Below are positions 1 to 8,819 of a DNA stretch of 64,000 bases, piece by piece (position 1 is the first letter of the stretch; the number at the start of each line of letters is the position of its first letter). Location of the stretch: positions 1 to 64,000 of the forward strand of contig NZ_SLZG01000009.1 of the NCBI RefSeq assembly GCF_004341625.1. Reading direction: 5' to 3'. Source of the stretch: Rhizobium sp. BK376 (GTDB lineage: Bacteria > Pseudomonadota > Alphaproteobacteria > Rhizobiales > Rhizobiaceae). A program made the position numbers and the translations under genes. The notes below the pieces were generated by a model. It saw only the letters and a program-made list of their open reading frames with translations. It was not told the DNA's origin and did no database searches.

Positions 1-159
1 AGTCTGCCCGCTGTGGCACGCTGACATCCCCTCCGACCCGACGTCGGAAAGCACGGCAATCAGCCGTCAGCTACACCACTCCAATGGACACGATCCGAAG
101 CACCCAGGTAAAAACAAAAAGGGTGGCCGCTCGGCCCAGTCATCAAGTATCTGTCATCG

Positions 160-816
160 TCAGAAATAGGCTCGGATGGGATGGCCGCGTTCACCCCAGA
201 AAACAAACCAGCGCCCCGCGGCGCGTACGATGTCGAGCTGTTCAGACAGCGGCAAGGGCGCTGCCGACTTCCTAAGACCGATGCGCGACAGGAAGCCTCC
301 GCGTACCTGCAGCGGGGTCTTTTCGGCCGCGTCCGCCGCCGTCAGAAGTGCTTTTCCGTAGTCAATTGCCGTCTCGGGAAGCTTGTGCTCCCAGGCTGCC
401 TGCAACAATTCATGATCAATCACGCTGCGGCAAGTCTCGAGGAAAGCGCCACGGAAGCTGGTTTCATCAACCCCATCATACATGCCGCCGTTTGAATAGA
501 TCGGCACGCCATCGCATTTCAAAAGCCTCAGGACGTGATATCCGTCGAACTCTTTTAGGGTCTGCGCGATTTCCTCGGCTGTGCTCGCCTGCCTCGCTTC
601 GAGGATCCATGCATCCGCGGCAGGATCACTGCCTACGCACGGAGCGCCAATGCGTTTGTAACCGGCAATGCTGATCTCGTTGAATCGAGCATTCTCTGCA
701 TCTGATAACGGGGGCGCCGGGTCCTTGCTTGTCGAAAAGGCTTTTTCAACAAGCCGCCGCCACTCCGATTCACACCCAGCCTTCGCGCAACCTTCCACAA
801 CAAGATCGAGCCCCAC
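160..816 (-). CDS. Hypothetical protein, 218 aa
   Basis: I do not recognise this protein and assign no function. It begins MGLDLVVEG and has no signal peptide or membrane segment, so it is probably cytosolic. It contains several acidic and Trp/Tyr-rich stretches (for example around GMYDGVDETSF near the middle). The frame is open and uninterrupted from the ATG at 816 to the TGA at 160-162. It stands alone: upstream is a 147-base gap holding a perfect inverted repeat (847-873), downstream is the window edge. Single-copy accessory proteins of this size are sometimes immunity-like or stress proteins, but nothing in the sequence demonstrates that. Confidence 0.6.
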   Translation of the reverse strand: MGLDLVVEGCAKAGCESEWRRLVEKAFSTSKDPAPPLSDAENARFNEISIAGYKRIGAPCVGSDPAADAWILEARQASTAEEIAQTLKEFDGYHVLRLLKCDGVPIYSNGGMYDGVDETSFRGAFLETCRSVIDHELLQAAWEHKLPETAIDYGKALLTAADAAEKTPLQVRGGFLSRIGLRKSAAPLPLSEQLDIVRAAGRWFVFWGERGHPIRAYF

Positions 817-846
817 GAACCCCTCCGCAAATTAACCGCCGCAATC

Positions 847-873
847 AGATGACTGCCTACAAGACAGTCATCT
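847..873. promoter_or_regulatory. Perfect inverted repeat, possible operator
   Basis: AGATGACTG (847-855) is mirrored exactly by CAGTCATCT (865-873) around a 9-base centre. It lies 31-57 bases upstream of the minus-strand start codon at 816, where a repressor operator could sit. A second short palindrome, GTAAA-T-TTTAC, follows close by. No T-run follows, so a terminator is less likely. The regulator is unknown. Confidence 0.35.
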
Positions 874-962
874 ATCTAATTGGTGTCAGCGATGTAAATT
901 TTACGTCGGCTGTAAGAGCGATCCACAGTTAGCGCGATTGTTTCATGGCGGCTATCTGCGCC

Positions 963-2207
963 TCAGAGCGCCTTCAGCAGCGATTGCGTCGCCCATCCGT
1001 CTGCGGGAAGGCCCAGGCGCTGCTGCTCTTTCTGGATGGCGACGCGGGTGCCGGAGCCGAGGATGCCGTCGATCTCGCCGACATCGTAGCCGCGCGCCTG
1101 CAGCTTGGTCTGCAGCGCCTTCATGTCGACATCGCTCAGACCCTGCTCGGGCGTGCCCTTGTCATAACCGGGTGCTCCGGAAAGACGCGTCGCAAAGTAG
1201 GCGGCCGATGTCGTGTAGATGAACGACTGGTTCCATGCCAGGTATGCGTTGAAGTTGGGATAGGTCAGGAAGGCAGGTCCCATGCGGCCCTGGGGCAGGA
1301 TCAGAGCGGTCTGCAGGTTGCCGAAGGACGTATTGCCGTCGCGGGGCTTCACACCGAGATTGAACCAGTCCGCCGCTGTCATCGTACCGCCAATACCCGA
1401 TTTCTCGTAGGGCAGGCTGGCGGGCAAGGTGACTTCCTGAAGCCAGGGTTGGCCGCGCTGGAAGCCGAGGCTCTGGATGAACTTGGCGGTCGTCAGGATG
1501 ACGTCAGGAGCGCTTTCCTTGAGCTTGATGTGGCCATCGCCATCACCATCTTCGCCGTAAGTGAGGATAACCTTGGGCACGAGCTGCGTCTGGCCGATTT
1601 CGCCGGCCCATGCGCCTGTGGTCGTTGCCGGATCGACATCGCCGAGCTCAACTAGCTTCGTGAGCGCGATAAGCTGCGGACGGAAGAAATCAGGCCGGCG
1701 GCAATCGTGGGAAAGCGTCACAAGCGAATTGCGGATATTGAAATTGCCCTGGACGGCGCCGAAATCGGTTTCCAGTCCCCAGAAGGCGGTGATGACGCCG
1801 GCGGGCACGCCGTAATCCTTCTCGGCCTTGGCAAAGACATCAGCATATTGCTGCATTTTCTTGCGGCCGATATCGAGCCGCGCCTGGCTGACCGCCCGCT
1901 GGGAGAATTCGAGGAAAGTCTGCTTGAAGACGCCCTGGGCGCGGTCCATGGACAGGGTCTTCTGGTCGATCTGGACGCCTGCAAAGGTGCGGTCGACGGC
2001 CTCAGGGCTTGTGCCCGCAGTAACGGCTTCCGTCTTGACGCCGGCGAGGAAGGCGGAGAGATCACCGCCGCAGGGAGCCTTGGGCGCGTTCGCATCGGCG
2101 CCCGCCGGGGCTGCCGTTGAAGATGCGTCCTGAGCGACGGCTACACCCGATAATGCCGAGGCAAGCATGATCGCGAATGCGGTGCGTCGAATGGTTAAAC
2201 GGTCCAT
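963..2207 (-). CDS. Lytic murein transglycosylase (MltB/SLT_2 family) with peptidoglycan-binding domain
   Basis: Periplasmic enzyme that cleaves the MurNAc-GlcNAc bond of peptidoglycan non-hydrolytically, leaving 1,6-anhydro ends. I chose the ATG at 2207 rather than an upstream one at 2267 because an AGGA ribosome site precedes it and the N-terminus then becomes a clean signal peptide (MDRLTIRRTAFAIM...GVAVA, cleavage near residue 25). The SLT_2 domain covers about residues 45-330, with the family motif GLETDFG placing the catalytic Glu near residue 146, and GQTQ downstream. A PG_binding_1 domain (GYDVGEIDGILG) occupies the C-terminal 65 residues. It is the first of several wall hydrolases here, followed downstream in the same orientation, after a short gap, by the region of the GH25 gene's promoter side. 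Confidence 0.9.
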   Translation of the reverse strand: MDRLTIRRTAFAIMLASALSGVAVAQDASSTAAPAGADANAPKAPCGGDLSAFLAGVKTEAVTAGTSPEAVDRTFAGVQIDQKTLSMDRAQGVFKQTFLEFSQRAVSQARLDIGRKKMQQYADVFAKAEKDYGVPAGVITAFWGLETDFGAVQGNFNIRNSLVTLSHDCRRPDFFRPQLIALTKLVELGDVDPATTTGAWAGEIGQTQLVPKVILTYGEDGDGDGHIKLKESAPDVILTTAKFIQSLGFQRGQPWLQEVTLPASLPYEKSGIGGTMTAADWFNLGVKPRDGNTSFGNLQTALILPQGRMGPAFLTYPNFNAYLAWNQSFIYTTSAAYFATRLSGAPGYDKGTPEQGLSDVDMKALQTKLQARGYDVGEIDGILGSGTRVAIQKEQQRLGLPADGWATQSLLKAL

Positions 2208-2286
2208 GGACAATCCTCTTTGCTGACGGGATGGGGTCGCTTTTCCAGAAGATTGTGACCGAAGCAAGAAGTAATTCTCGATGAAC

Positions 2287-3081
2287 TTAAGAATTTCCGC
2301 TCTTTGTCACAGCAGCCACCCAATTGTGCCAGTTTTTCTCCGAACCGGCGAAGACGTTGATGTCAGTCGGGCCCTTGATGCCGGGGATGACGCCTGTCGA
2401 CGTATATTGCCAGAAGGCCCAGCGGCGGTCGGCATAGGTGACCGTCGGATGCTTGGCGACCGAGCGAACCCAGAAATGATAATCCTGGAAATAGCCGACG
2501 AGATTGTCGCGGTGGAAGTCCACGGACGTGTAGATGATCGGCCGCATGCCGTAATAGGCCTCGAGCCTGTCCATGAAGCGCTGGAGCTGAGCGCGGACGG
2601 TCAAAGGATCGGGCCGGAATCGGCAGGTTTTCGACTCGTTGTTCCATTCGACGTCGAGTACCGGCGGCAGCGTCATTGACGCCTTCGGCACGTTGCGGAT
2701 GAACCAGTCGGCCTGTTCGTCGGCCGTGGAGCAGAAATAGTAGAAATGATAGGGCGCGCTGGGGATGCCGGCTGCGCGCGCTTCCTGCGAATATTCGAGG
2801 AAGCGCGGATCGATCATATCCTTGCCCTCGGTCGCCTTGATGAAGGCAAAGGCGACGCCTGAAGACCTTACGGTCGCCCAGTTGATATCACCCTGCCATT
2901 TGGAAATGTCGATGCCGTGGATCGGACGCTTCTCGGGATGATCGGGGCCGAAGTCCTGCGGCTTCGTATCGTGGAAGCGCGTCTTAGGCTTGATCGCTGC
3001 GGTCGGCATGAGGTCATAGGCCGATGTGCAGCTATTCAGGAGCATGACGAGCGGCAATAAGCAGAACAGAAGCCGGCGCAT
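2287..3081 (-). CDS. GH25 family lysozyme-like lipoprotein
   Basis: Probable N-acetylmuramidase of glycoside hydrolase family 25. From the ATG at 3081 the protein is 264 aa and starts with a lipoprotein signal (MRRLLFCLLPLVMLLNSC, lipid-modified Cys at about residue 18), so it should be anchored in the membrane. GH25 features are visible: GIDISKWQG near residues 56-64, a FIKATEG strand, and the acidic pair in PVLDVEWN near residues 143-145. The start at 3081 is preferred over 3120 because it begins the lipoprotein signal. It reads in the same direction as the MltB-like gene (80-base gap), so the two may be cotranscribed. Whether the substrate is self or foreign wall is not evident. Confidence 0.87.
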   Translation of the reverse strand: MRRLLFCLLPLVMLLNSCTSAYDLMPTAAIKPKTRFHDTKPQDFGPDHPEKRPIHGIDISKWQGDINWATVRSSGVAFAFIKATEGKDMIDPRFLEYSQEARAAGIPSAPYHFYYFCSTADEQADWFIRNVPKASMTLPPVLDVEWNNESKTCRFRPDPLTVRAQLQRFMDRLEAYYGMRPIIYTSVDFHRDNLVGYFQDYHFWVRSVAKHPTVTYADRRWAFWQYTSTGVIPGIKGPTDINVFAGSEKNWHNWVAAVTKSGNS

Positions 3082-3155
3082 GAATATCCCGTACTGGCGC
3101 GAGTGATCTTGCTGCCCCACGTTGGCTTCCGTGACTTTGCGAATCCCCTAGTCGA

Positions 3156-3181
3156 GAAAACGAGGCAGTAACCTCGTTTTC
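3156..3181 (-). terminator. Intrinsic terminator of the btaAB operon
   Basis: Perfect 10-bp hairpin: GAAAACGAGG, 6-base loop, CCTCGTTTTC. It lies just past the btaB stop (3220) reading on the minus strand. The T-rich 3' arm serves as the U-tract in either direction. Confidence 0.6.
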
Positions 3182-3219
3182 ACCATATCAATGTAAAAAA
3201 TCGGTTATTTTCAAGCGAA

Positions 3220-3894
3220 TTATGAGCGATTGGTAATAATAACCGCTCGCCAGGCATATCCGCCCCCGATTTCCTCGAATGTCAGCCTTGCGTTGTGCGC
3301 TTTTGCCGCCGCTCCGAGCACTGTGCGCAGGTCGGCGCGTGGCGTCACATGGAACTTGCGCAGCCAGGATTGCAGCATCGACCGGAACCAGCGCGGCAGG
3401 CGCTCCTGCTGGCCAAAATCGACGATATGGAGCTCGCCGCCGGGCGCGAGAGCCGCCAGAGCGGCGTCAACCGCGCGCTGCCATTCCGGGATCATCGAGA
3501 GCGCATAAGGGATCATGATACGGTCGAAGCCGTCGGTGCCGAAATCCTGCGCCGTGAAGGCGGTCGCATCGGCAACGCGGAAATCCGGCATCTGTTTCAT
3601 GCCGCGAAAGGTGTTCCGGGCCGAGATCAGCATCTCCTGAGAGATATCGAGCCCGTAAAGCTTGGCCGACGGAAACTGGCGATGGGCAAAGAGGAGGTTG
3701 CGGCCCGTGCCGCAGCCGACTTCGAGAAGCGAGCCGCCGAACGGAACATTCAGATTCTGAATGGTGCGGTCGCGGCCGAACAGGTAGTATTTGCGGGTCA
3801 CGTCATAGATGTGCCGCTGGTAGCGATACATGCCGTCCATAAGGCCAGCATGGTTGTCGCCATTCATCTTGGCACTTGTGTCCGCCTGGCTCAC
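3220..3894 (-). CDS. btaB: BtaB-type diacylglyceryl-homoserine N-methyltransferase
   Basis: S-adenosylmethionine-dependent methyltransferase predicted to add three methyl groups to diacylglyceryl-homoserine, giving the betaine lipid DGTS. It is a class I methyltransferase with motif I LLEVGCGTGRN at about residues 56-66 and HIVDFGQQ later. The identification rests on that fold plus its position directly after btaA. I chose the GTG at 3894, which overlaps the btaA stop codon by four bases (GTGA) and fits translational coupling. An ATG at 3867 is possible and would shorten the protein by nine residues, while the upstream ATG at 3984 runs into btaA. Length (224 aa) suits the family. In rhizobia this pathway replaces phospholipids during phosphate starvation. 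Confidence 0.85.
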   Translation of the reverse strand: MSQADTSAKMNGDNHAGLMDGMYRYQRHIYDVTRKYYLFGRDRTIQNLNVPFGGSLLEVGCGTGRNLLFAHRQFPSAKLYGLDISQEMLISARNTFRGMKQMPDFRVADATAFTAQDFGTDGFDRIMIPYALSMIPEWQRAVDAALAALAPGGELHIVDFGQQERLPRWFRSMLQSWLRKFHVTPRADLRTVLGAAAKAHNARLTFEEIGGGYAWRAVIITNRS

Positions 3895-5138
3895 GCTTTT
3901 TTCCCGTAAATATGGAAGCCGCCGTAGATCGCCGAGCGATCGCGGATGTTGAGTTCCTGAGAGCGTTCTTCGAAATAGACCCACTGATCGCGGATAGCCG
4001 GCGACAGGCGGCCTTCGATAATGCTCTTTTCAGCAGCGGTTCGGAAAATCACACGAGCGCCTTCACGTGCCGTCCGGCTGATCTCGGCCCAGACGTCGTT
4101 GAGCTGCGCATCCGTCATCCAGTCCTGTGCATCCAGAAGGATGTAGCGGTCCATGGAGGCTGCAGGCTTTGCAGCCAGCATTTCCGTGAAGTTCAGATGA
4201 TGGACGGTGACGCGTTCGGCATTGGCGCGGATCGCCGGATAGTGCTCCGGCTTCAGATAGGTCGGCAGCGGGCCTTCATGCTGGCTTGCGTAGCGACGCG
4301 CGAAGGCCTGCCAGGCGAAATAATTGTCGTTCATCGGGAAATGGCAGGCGAGCTTTTCTAGACGATATCTCAGCACAGCCGAAATCGAGTCGTCGCCGGC
4401 AAGGCTTGCGAGCTCGTCATACTGCTGCGGCGGAATGCCGAGACCGAAAAGCGAGCTCTTGCGGCCGAGCAGCCAGCGGACCATCGGGCGGTCGAAGATC
4501 GGCGCGATCTGATCGTCGAAGAACTGGCGCTGTTCGCGCATCGTGCGCGCCTGCGTCATGCCGGCAAGCTTGACGCCATGCAGGCGGGCCAGCACATGAG
4601 CGGCGCCGATGAAGCGACCGAGAAGGCCGGTCTTGTAGATGTTGCGGGTGAAGACCGTAACGCGGCGGCGGCCGTACATGTCGCGGCCGTTCCAGTAGCC
4701 CAGCGTTGCCTCATCGAGACCAGGGGCGACAAAGCGATCGAAGGCGGCCGTATTGGTCTTGACGCCAGGTGTCGCAAAGAAGCGCACCAGATCGGCATGA
4801 TCTGGCATCAGGCGAAATGCGGCAAGCTTCAGCCGGTTCAGCGCGATGTGGTGTGGATTGAGGTCCACCACGTCGATCGAAGCGGGGCCTTTCGACAGAT
4901 AAGCCAGCATGTTGCAGCCGCCGGAACCGATCGTCGCTATGCGGTGATGCGGCTGGAGCTCCATCGCTTCCATGTCGATATCCGGATCTTCCCAGATCTG
5001 CGGATAAACGAGACCAGAAAACAGCAGGCCAAACAGGCGCTCGGAGAGGCCGGCCTTGGAAAGCGCTTTGTGCTGGAGGAGGGCATCCTTCAGTTTCCGA
5101 TTCTTGCGGAAACCGGCATCGGGGGCAAATTCTGTCAT
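3891..5138 (-). CDS. btaA: BtaA, S-adenosylmethionine:diacylglycerol 3-amino-3-carboxypropyltransferase (DUF3419)
   Basis: First enzyme of DGTS betaine-lipid synthesis; it transfers the aminocarboxypropyl group of S-adenosylmethionine to diacylglycerol at the membrane. The 415-aa length and the whole pattern match the BtaA/DUF3419 family: a long N-terminal LFGLLFSGLVYPQIWEDP segment, a degenerate SAM-binding loop TIGSGGCN at residues 69-76 followed by VDLN at 91-94, FGLGIPP in the middle, and LLDAQDWM with NIRDRSAIYGGFH near the end. btaB follows with a 4-base overlap. Directly upstream, at 5132-5162, are CTGTCAT-like repeats resembling a PhoB site, consistent with phosphate control known for this pathway in Sinorhizobium. 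Confidence 0.93.
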   Translation of the reverse strand: MTEFAPDAGFRKNRKLKDALLQHKALSKAGLSERLFGLLFSGLVYPQIWEDPDIDMEAMELQPHHRIATIGSGGCNMLAYLSKGPASIDVVDLNPHHIALNRLKLAAFRLMPDHADLVRFFATPGVKTNTAAFDRFVAPGLDEATLGYWNGRDMYGRRRVTVFTRNIYKTGLLGRFIGAAHVLARLHGVKLAGMTQARTMREQRQFFDDQIAPIFDRPMVRWLLGRKSSLFGLGIPPQQYDELASLAGDDSISAVLRYRLEKLACHFPMNDNYFAWQAFARRYASQHEGPLPTYLKPEHYPAIRANAERVTVHHLNFTEMLAAKPAASMDRYILLDAQDWMTDAQLNDVWAEISRTAREGARVIFRTAAEKSIIEGRLSPAIRDQWVYFEERSQELNIRDRSAIYGGFHIYGKKA

Positions 5139-5162
5139 ATGAGTCTGTCACCGTTTTGTCAG
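5132..5162 (+). promoter_or_regulatory. Pho-box-like direct repeats
   Basis: CTGTCAC (5145-5151) and TTGTCAG (5156-5162) are spaced 11 bases apart, the PhoB half-site period; a further CTGTCAT at 5132-5138 is 13 bases away and includes the reverse complement of the btaA start codon. The match to the CTGTCAT-N4-CTGTCAT consensus is good. The site abuts btaA, and its orientation points at the serine hydrolase gene, so which promoter it serves is unclear. Confidence 0.45.
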
Positions 5163-5325
5163 GTTCAGCGCGTGTAACCCGCCAATGCTACAGTCTGATG
5201 ACGCGGCCTGTTGGTATCGGCTTATCTGATTGCGACATGGATGAGTTCGCGCGGTTTTGAACGAGTTTGCTCTTTAACATCCGTCGTTTTCCTGATTGTC
5301 TCTGGCCGTTCAGAGGAAATATGGC

Positions 5326-6705
5326 ATGCGATGGATTTCGAAGGTTGTCCGCGGAGCGGTAATTATATTGCTGCTCGTTATTGTTGGTGCGGTGGCGTGG
5401 TTGGCGTTGGCCCCTCCGGCACTCCTGCGGATAGGTGACGGTTACGCCGCCAAGATCGTCTGTTCCAATGTTTTCATCGCGGGGCGTGACGCCGCAACCG
5501 TGCTTGCGCAGGATGTCCAGGCGCCGGGCAATCCGGCGCTGAAGCTCATTCGTGTTTCCGTCGACCGGGAGGAGGGGATCGTCACCGCGCGAATCCTGGG
5601 GCTCTTCGCGCCGAATTATGCAGTTTATCGTGGGGCGCTCGGCTGCGTCAGCGTGCCGGATGGCGATATCCGCGCGGCCCATAGCCCGCCCATGTTGGAA
5701 GAGACGTCCGTTGCTGAAAGTGATGAGCCCTGGCCGGATGGCGGGCATGTTGGCGTCGATGCCGACGATCCGGTTTCCAGCCTGTTGAAGAACAAGGATC
5801 TCGCGGGGCCGGCCATGCGCGCCGTCGTCGTGGTCAAGGACGGGCGAATCGTGGGCGAAGCCTATGGGGACGGATTCAGCGCCGAAACCCCGCTGATTGG
5901 CTGGTCGATGACGAAGACGGTCAACGCCGCGATCATCGGTCGCCTGATGCTGGCCGGCCGTATGTCCTTCGACGATCAGGATCTGCTGCCTCAATGGCAT
6001 AATGATCAGCGCAACCGCATCCGGCTGAGCGATCTGCTCGGCATGGAAAGTGGTCTTGCCTTCAACGAGGACTACGGGTCGGTCACCGATGTTACCCGCA
6101 TGCTGTTTCTCTCGCCGGATATGGCGTCGCTGCCGGCCGCTGCAAAGCAGACCTCGCCACCCGGCACACATTTCAATTACTCGACCGGGACGGCCGTTCT
6201 TCTGTCGCGAATATGGATGAACCGATTCGCCAACAAGACCGCTGCCATCGCCTTTCCGCACGACGCGCTGTTTGCGCCGCTCGGCATGACCAGCGCGGTG
6301 TTGGAGACGGATGAGGACGGCACCTTCGTCGGCGGCTCCTATCTCTATGCGACGGCGCGCGACTGGGCACGCTTTGGACAGTTCCTGCTGCAGGACGGGG
6401 TCTGGCACGGCCAGCGGCTGCTGCCGGAGGGTTTCGTCGGCGCCATGCGCACGCCGACGCCCACCTCGAACGGCATCTACACACAGGTCCAGGCCTGGCT
6501 TAGCGGCCCGGGCGGATCTAACCGTCAATTCGGGTTGCCGGAAGATACGTTCTGGATGACGGGTCACGACGGGCAGACGATCGCGATCGTGCCGTCGGCC
6601 AACGTCGTCGTCGTCAGGCTGGGTCTTACGCCGGGCCATCTGGGCTACCGGCCGCAATTGCTGGTGAAGAAGGTCCTGGATGTACTAGCGCCGGTCAAAA
6701 CCTGA
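5326..6705 (+). CDS. Serine hydrolase, class C beta-lactamase / 6-aminohexanoate-dimer hydrolase family
   Basis: Penicillin-binding-protein-fold serine hydrolase of unknown substrate. From the ATG at 5326 (AGAGGAAA ribosome site) the protein is 459 aa. Residues about 11-32 form an N-terminal membrane anchor (AVIILLLVIVGAVAWLAL), so the catalytic part probably faces the periplasm. The nucleophile motif is SMTK at about 194-197 inside GWSMTKT, the second motif region FNYSTGT is near 283-289, and GHDGQ near the C-terminus replaces the KTG triad, all as in NylB-like hydrolases rather than true beta-lactamases. It is divergent from btaA. An antisense reading frame of similar length is a shadow. 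Confidence 0.85.
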   Translation: MRWISKVVRGAVIILLLVIVGAVAWLALAPPALLRIGDGYAAKIVCSNVFIAGRDAATVLAQDVQAPGNPALKLIRVSVDREEGIVTARILGLFAPNYAVYRGALGCVSVPDGDIRAAHSPPMLEETSVAESDEPWPDGGHVGVDADDPVSSLLKNKDLAGPAMRAVVVVKDGRIVGEAYGDGFSAETPLIGWSMTKTVNAAIIGRLMLAGRMSFDDQDLLPQWHNDQRNRIRLSDLLGMESGLAFNEDYGSVTDVTRMLFLSPDMASLPAAAKQTSPPGTHFNYSTGTAVLLSRIWMNRFANKTAAIAFPHDALFAPLGMTSAVLETDEDGTFVGGSYLYATARDWARFGQFLLQDGVWHGQRLLPEGFVGAMRTPTPTSNGIYTQVQAWLSGPGGSNRQFGLPEDTFWMTGHDGQTIAIVPSANVVVVRLGLTPGHLGYRPQLLVKKVLDVLAPVKT

Positions 6706-6737
6706 ACCGGCGTTCAATCCAAAAGCGGCTGAGGGGA

Positions 6738-8012
6738 TTAGTAATCGCCGTTTGCGATATCGCTCATGCCCTTGTTCTTGGCATCCATGTAGTAGCCACG
6801 AGCATATAGGGCAACGGCATTGTCAGGCTTGTTGTCCGAAACCATCCATGCGCCGCGAAGGTACTTGGCTGCATATTTGATGTTGGTTTCGGCGTCGAGG
6901 AGACCCTTTGGCGGGCCCTGGTAGCCCATCGACTTCGCGGTATTGTACTTGATCTGCATCAGGCCGAAATATCCGGCTTTGTTGTATGCCGATGGATTAT
7001 AGCGGCTCTCGCGGTGCACGACGCGATGGATCAGCGATTCCGGTACTTCGTAGAGCTTGGCGTATTTCTGAATGAGCCGACCGATGAAGTTCTTCTCGGC
7101 CGGAGAGACCACCGCGTCATCGTCATTATACGATTCGCTGAGAACCGCTGGAACGACGGTCGGCCCGGACGTGTCGAAGTTGAAATCATAATGCGGGCGG
7201 CTGTCGACATAGCCGAGCTGAGGGGCAGGAGTCGCATAGGCGACTTCGGTGACCGGAATGGTGTTGCCCTGATCAGGCCGCGGAATGGGAATGACGGACT
7301 GGATCGCCACCATTTCCGGCGTAAGCGGGATCGGCGACTGATCTTCAGCACTATTCTGCGCCGCCAGAGCCTGCATGGAGGCTGTTTCCCCCGGGCGCGC
7401 TGGATTCGGGATGGGGATAGCGACTACGGACGGGATGACCGGCTCGTCCGATGCGGCATAGGCGGCAGAAGCGGAGGGCTGGGCGCCGGGCGTGCCCGTT
7501 ACGGCTGCAATCGCCGCCTGGCCCTGGTTGGCTGACATCTGCTGCTGGGCTGTGGGCTGCTGGCCGAAGCGGTCCTGAGCGACCTGGGGCTGTCCCGGTT
7601 GCACCGGCTGGCCGGCTTGCGGTTGAAGCCTTCCGGTTTGCTGTACGGCAGTCGTTGCCTGCGGCAGGCGATCAGACTTCGACAAGACTGCGGATGAGGC
7701 CGGCTGTGCCGTGGCCACCGCCGGCTGCCCTGCGAGCGTTGCAGGCTGCGCTGCAAGTGTTGCCGGTTGGGCTGGGTTAGTGGGGGCGCCTGCGACAGCT
7801 GTACCTGTCGCAGCTGTGTTGGACACACCGGGGAGTGCGGTATTTCCGTCTACAGCCGAACCGGTAACCGGATGCGGCATGTTGGATTGTGCCGGCGAAA
7901 GTCCTGCCTGGGACGACTGCTGCTGGGTGCTTGCGCACCCGGCGAGCGCACCGCACAGGATCGCTGACATCGCGACGCTGCGCTTCAGGCTGGAAAATCC
8001 GATCGCTACCAT
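6738..8012 (-). CDS. Lytic transglycosylase lipoprotein with long Pro/Gln/Ala-rich spacer (SLT_1)
   Basis: 424-aa probable periplasmic transglycosylase. A lipoprotein signal ends at GALAGC (Cys at residue 26). Residues 27 to about 190 are low-complexity (Gln, Ala, Pro and Thr; repeats such as QPATLA), a flexible spacer that would let the enzyme reach across the periplasm. The C-terminal 120 residues carry the SLT fold, with the catalytic Glu of HRESRYNP near residue 335, GLMQI after it, and NIKYAAKYL. An internal Met at residue 15 could also start translation and would keep the lipobox. Transcription starts from the 114-base gap with the LysE gene upstream in the same orientation. Confidence 0.88.
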   Translation of the reverse strand: MVAIGFSSLKRSVAMSAILCGALAGCASTQQQSSQAGLSPAQSNMPHPVTGSAVDGNTALPGVSNTAATGTAVAGAPTNPAQPATLAAQPATLAGQPAVATAQPASSAVLSKSDRLPQATTAVQQTGRLQPQAGQPVQPGQPQVAQDRFGQQPTAQQQMSANQGQAAIAAVTGTPGAQPSASAAYAASDEPVIPSVVAIPIPNPARPGETASMQALAAQNSAEDQSPIPLTPEMVAIQSVIPIPRPDQGNTIPVTEVAYATPAPQLGYVDSRPHYDFNFDTSGPTVVPAVLSESYNDDDAVVSPAEKNFIGRLIQKYAKLYEVPESLIHRVVHRESRYNPSAYNKAGYFGLMQIKYNTAKSMGYQGPPKGLLDAETNIKYAAKYLRGAWMVSDNKPDNAVALYARGYYMDAKNKGMSDIANGDY

Positions 8013-8125
8013 TCTGTCACTTTCGAAAATCTCGCCCCCCGGCGATGCAATTCAGTCACAGGGACAATAAATTAATAAATCCCCCATTAACCTATTCGTG
8101 AACGGGCCGCAAGCAGGCAAGGCGT

Positions 8126-8761
8126 TCAGGCGGCCATTCTACGGTATCCGGCGGTGACGGCGCCGGCTGCGATCAGGAGCGTTCCGCCTGTCCGGTTGAC
8201 GGCGCGCTGCACGCTGGCCTTGCGGATAACGCCCCGCGCCATGTCCGCCACAAAGACGTAAACCAGCGAATTCAGCGCCGCCAGGGTGAGGAAAGTTGCT
8301 TCCAAAGCAATGGTTTGCGGGATGAACGGCCTGTTGAGGTCGAGGAACTGCGGCACGAAGGCAATGAAGAAGACGATGCTCTTGGGATTGAGTGCCGTTA
8401 CAATGTAAGCGTGCACCAAGATCTTGAGGGGTTTTTCCTCTGGAAGGTTGTCATTGTCGCCTATCGGCCCTGTAACAATTGGGGCCCTCCAAAGCTTAAC
8501 GCCGAGGAAAACGAGGTAGGCAGCGCCGATCATCTTAAGAATCGTAAACAGCGACGCAGAGGCGGCAAGCAGCGCGCCGAGGCCCGCCAGCGAGGCCGTC
8601 ATGGCGGTAAAATCGCCAAGCGTCACGCCGGTCACCGTCGCAAGAGCCGTCTTGCGGCCGTGACCGAGCGCGTAGGAGACCACGAGGAGAATGGTCGGGC
8701 CTGGAATGGCCAGCATGATGGCGGATGCGGCGGCGAAAGCGAGCCACGTTTCGATCGGCAT
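8126..8761 (-). CDS. LysE/RhtB family amino acid exporter
   Basis: Inner membrane protein of 211 aa with about six hydrophobic segments and the family N-terminus (FAAASAIMLAIPGPTILLVVSYALGHG, with the conserved PGP). LysE/RhtB proteins export amino acids such as lysine, threonine or homoserine lactones by proton exchange; the substrate here cannot be read from sequence. FLGVKLWRA and ALNPKSIVFFIAFVPQF are typical family blocks. It is followed by a lytic transglycosylase gene and preceded by pfp, all on the minus strand but with separate gaps, so co-regulation is not obvious. Confidence 0.88.
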   Translation of the reverse strand: MPIETWLAFAAASAIMLAIPGPTILLVVSYALGHGRKTALATVTGVTLGDFTAMTASLAGLGALLAASASLFTILKMIGAAYLVFLGVKLWRAPIVTGPIGDNDNLPEEKPLKILVHAYIVTALNPKSIVFFIAFVPQFLDLNRPFIPQTIALEATFLTLAALNSLVYVFVADMARGVIRKASVQRAVNRTGGTLLIAAGAVTAGYRRMAA

Positions 8762-8819
8762 GGAATCCTCCTAATTCCTATTCGCCGCCAGCAAAGACAT
8801 CGTCTTTATGATCCGTCAA

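Noticed and set aside
2-169. Plus-strand frame open from the window edge, ending in a Lys-rich tail
   Set aside because: Could be the 3' end of a gene starting outside the window, but only 55 codons are visible and none is recognisable.
5188-6657. Long minus-strand open frame opposite the serine hydrolase (489 codons)
   Set aside because: Low-complexity Arg/Asp/Gln composition, no ribosome site, no motif; the opposite strand encodes a clear enzyme. Long antisense frames are common in G+C-rich DNA.
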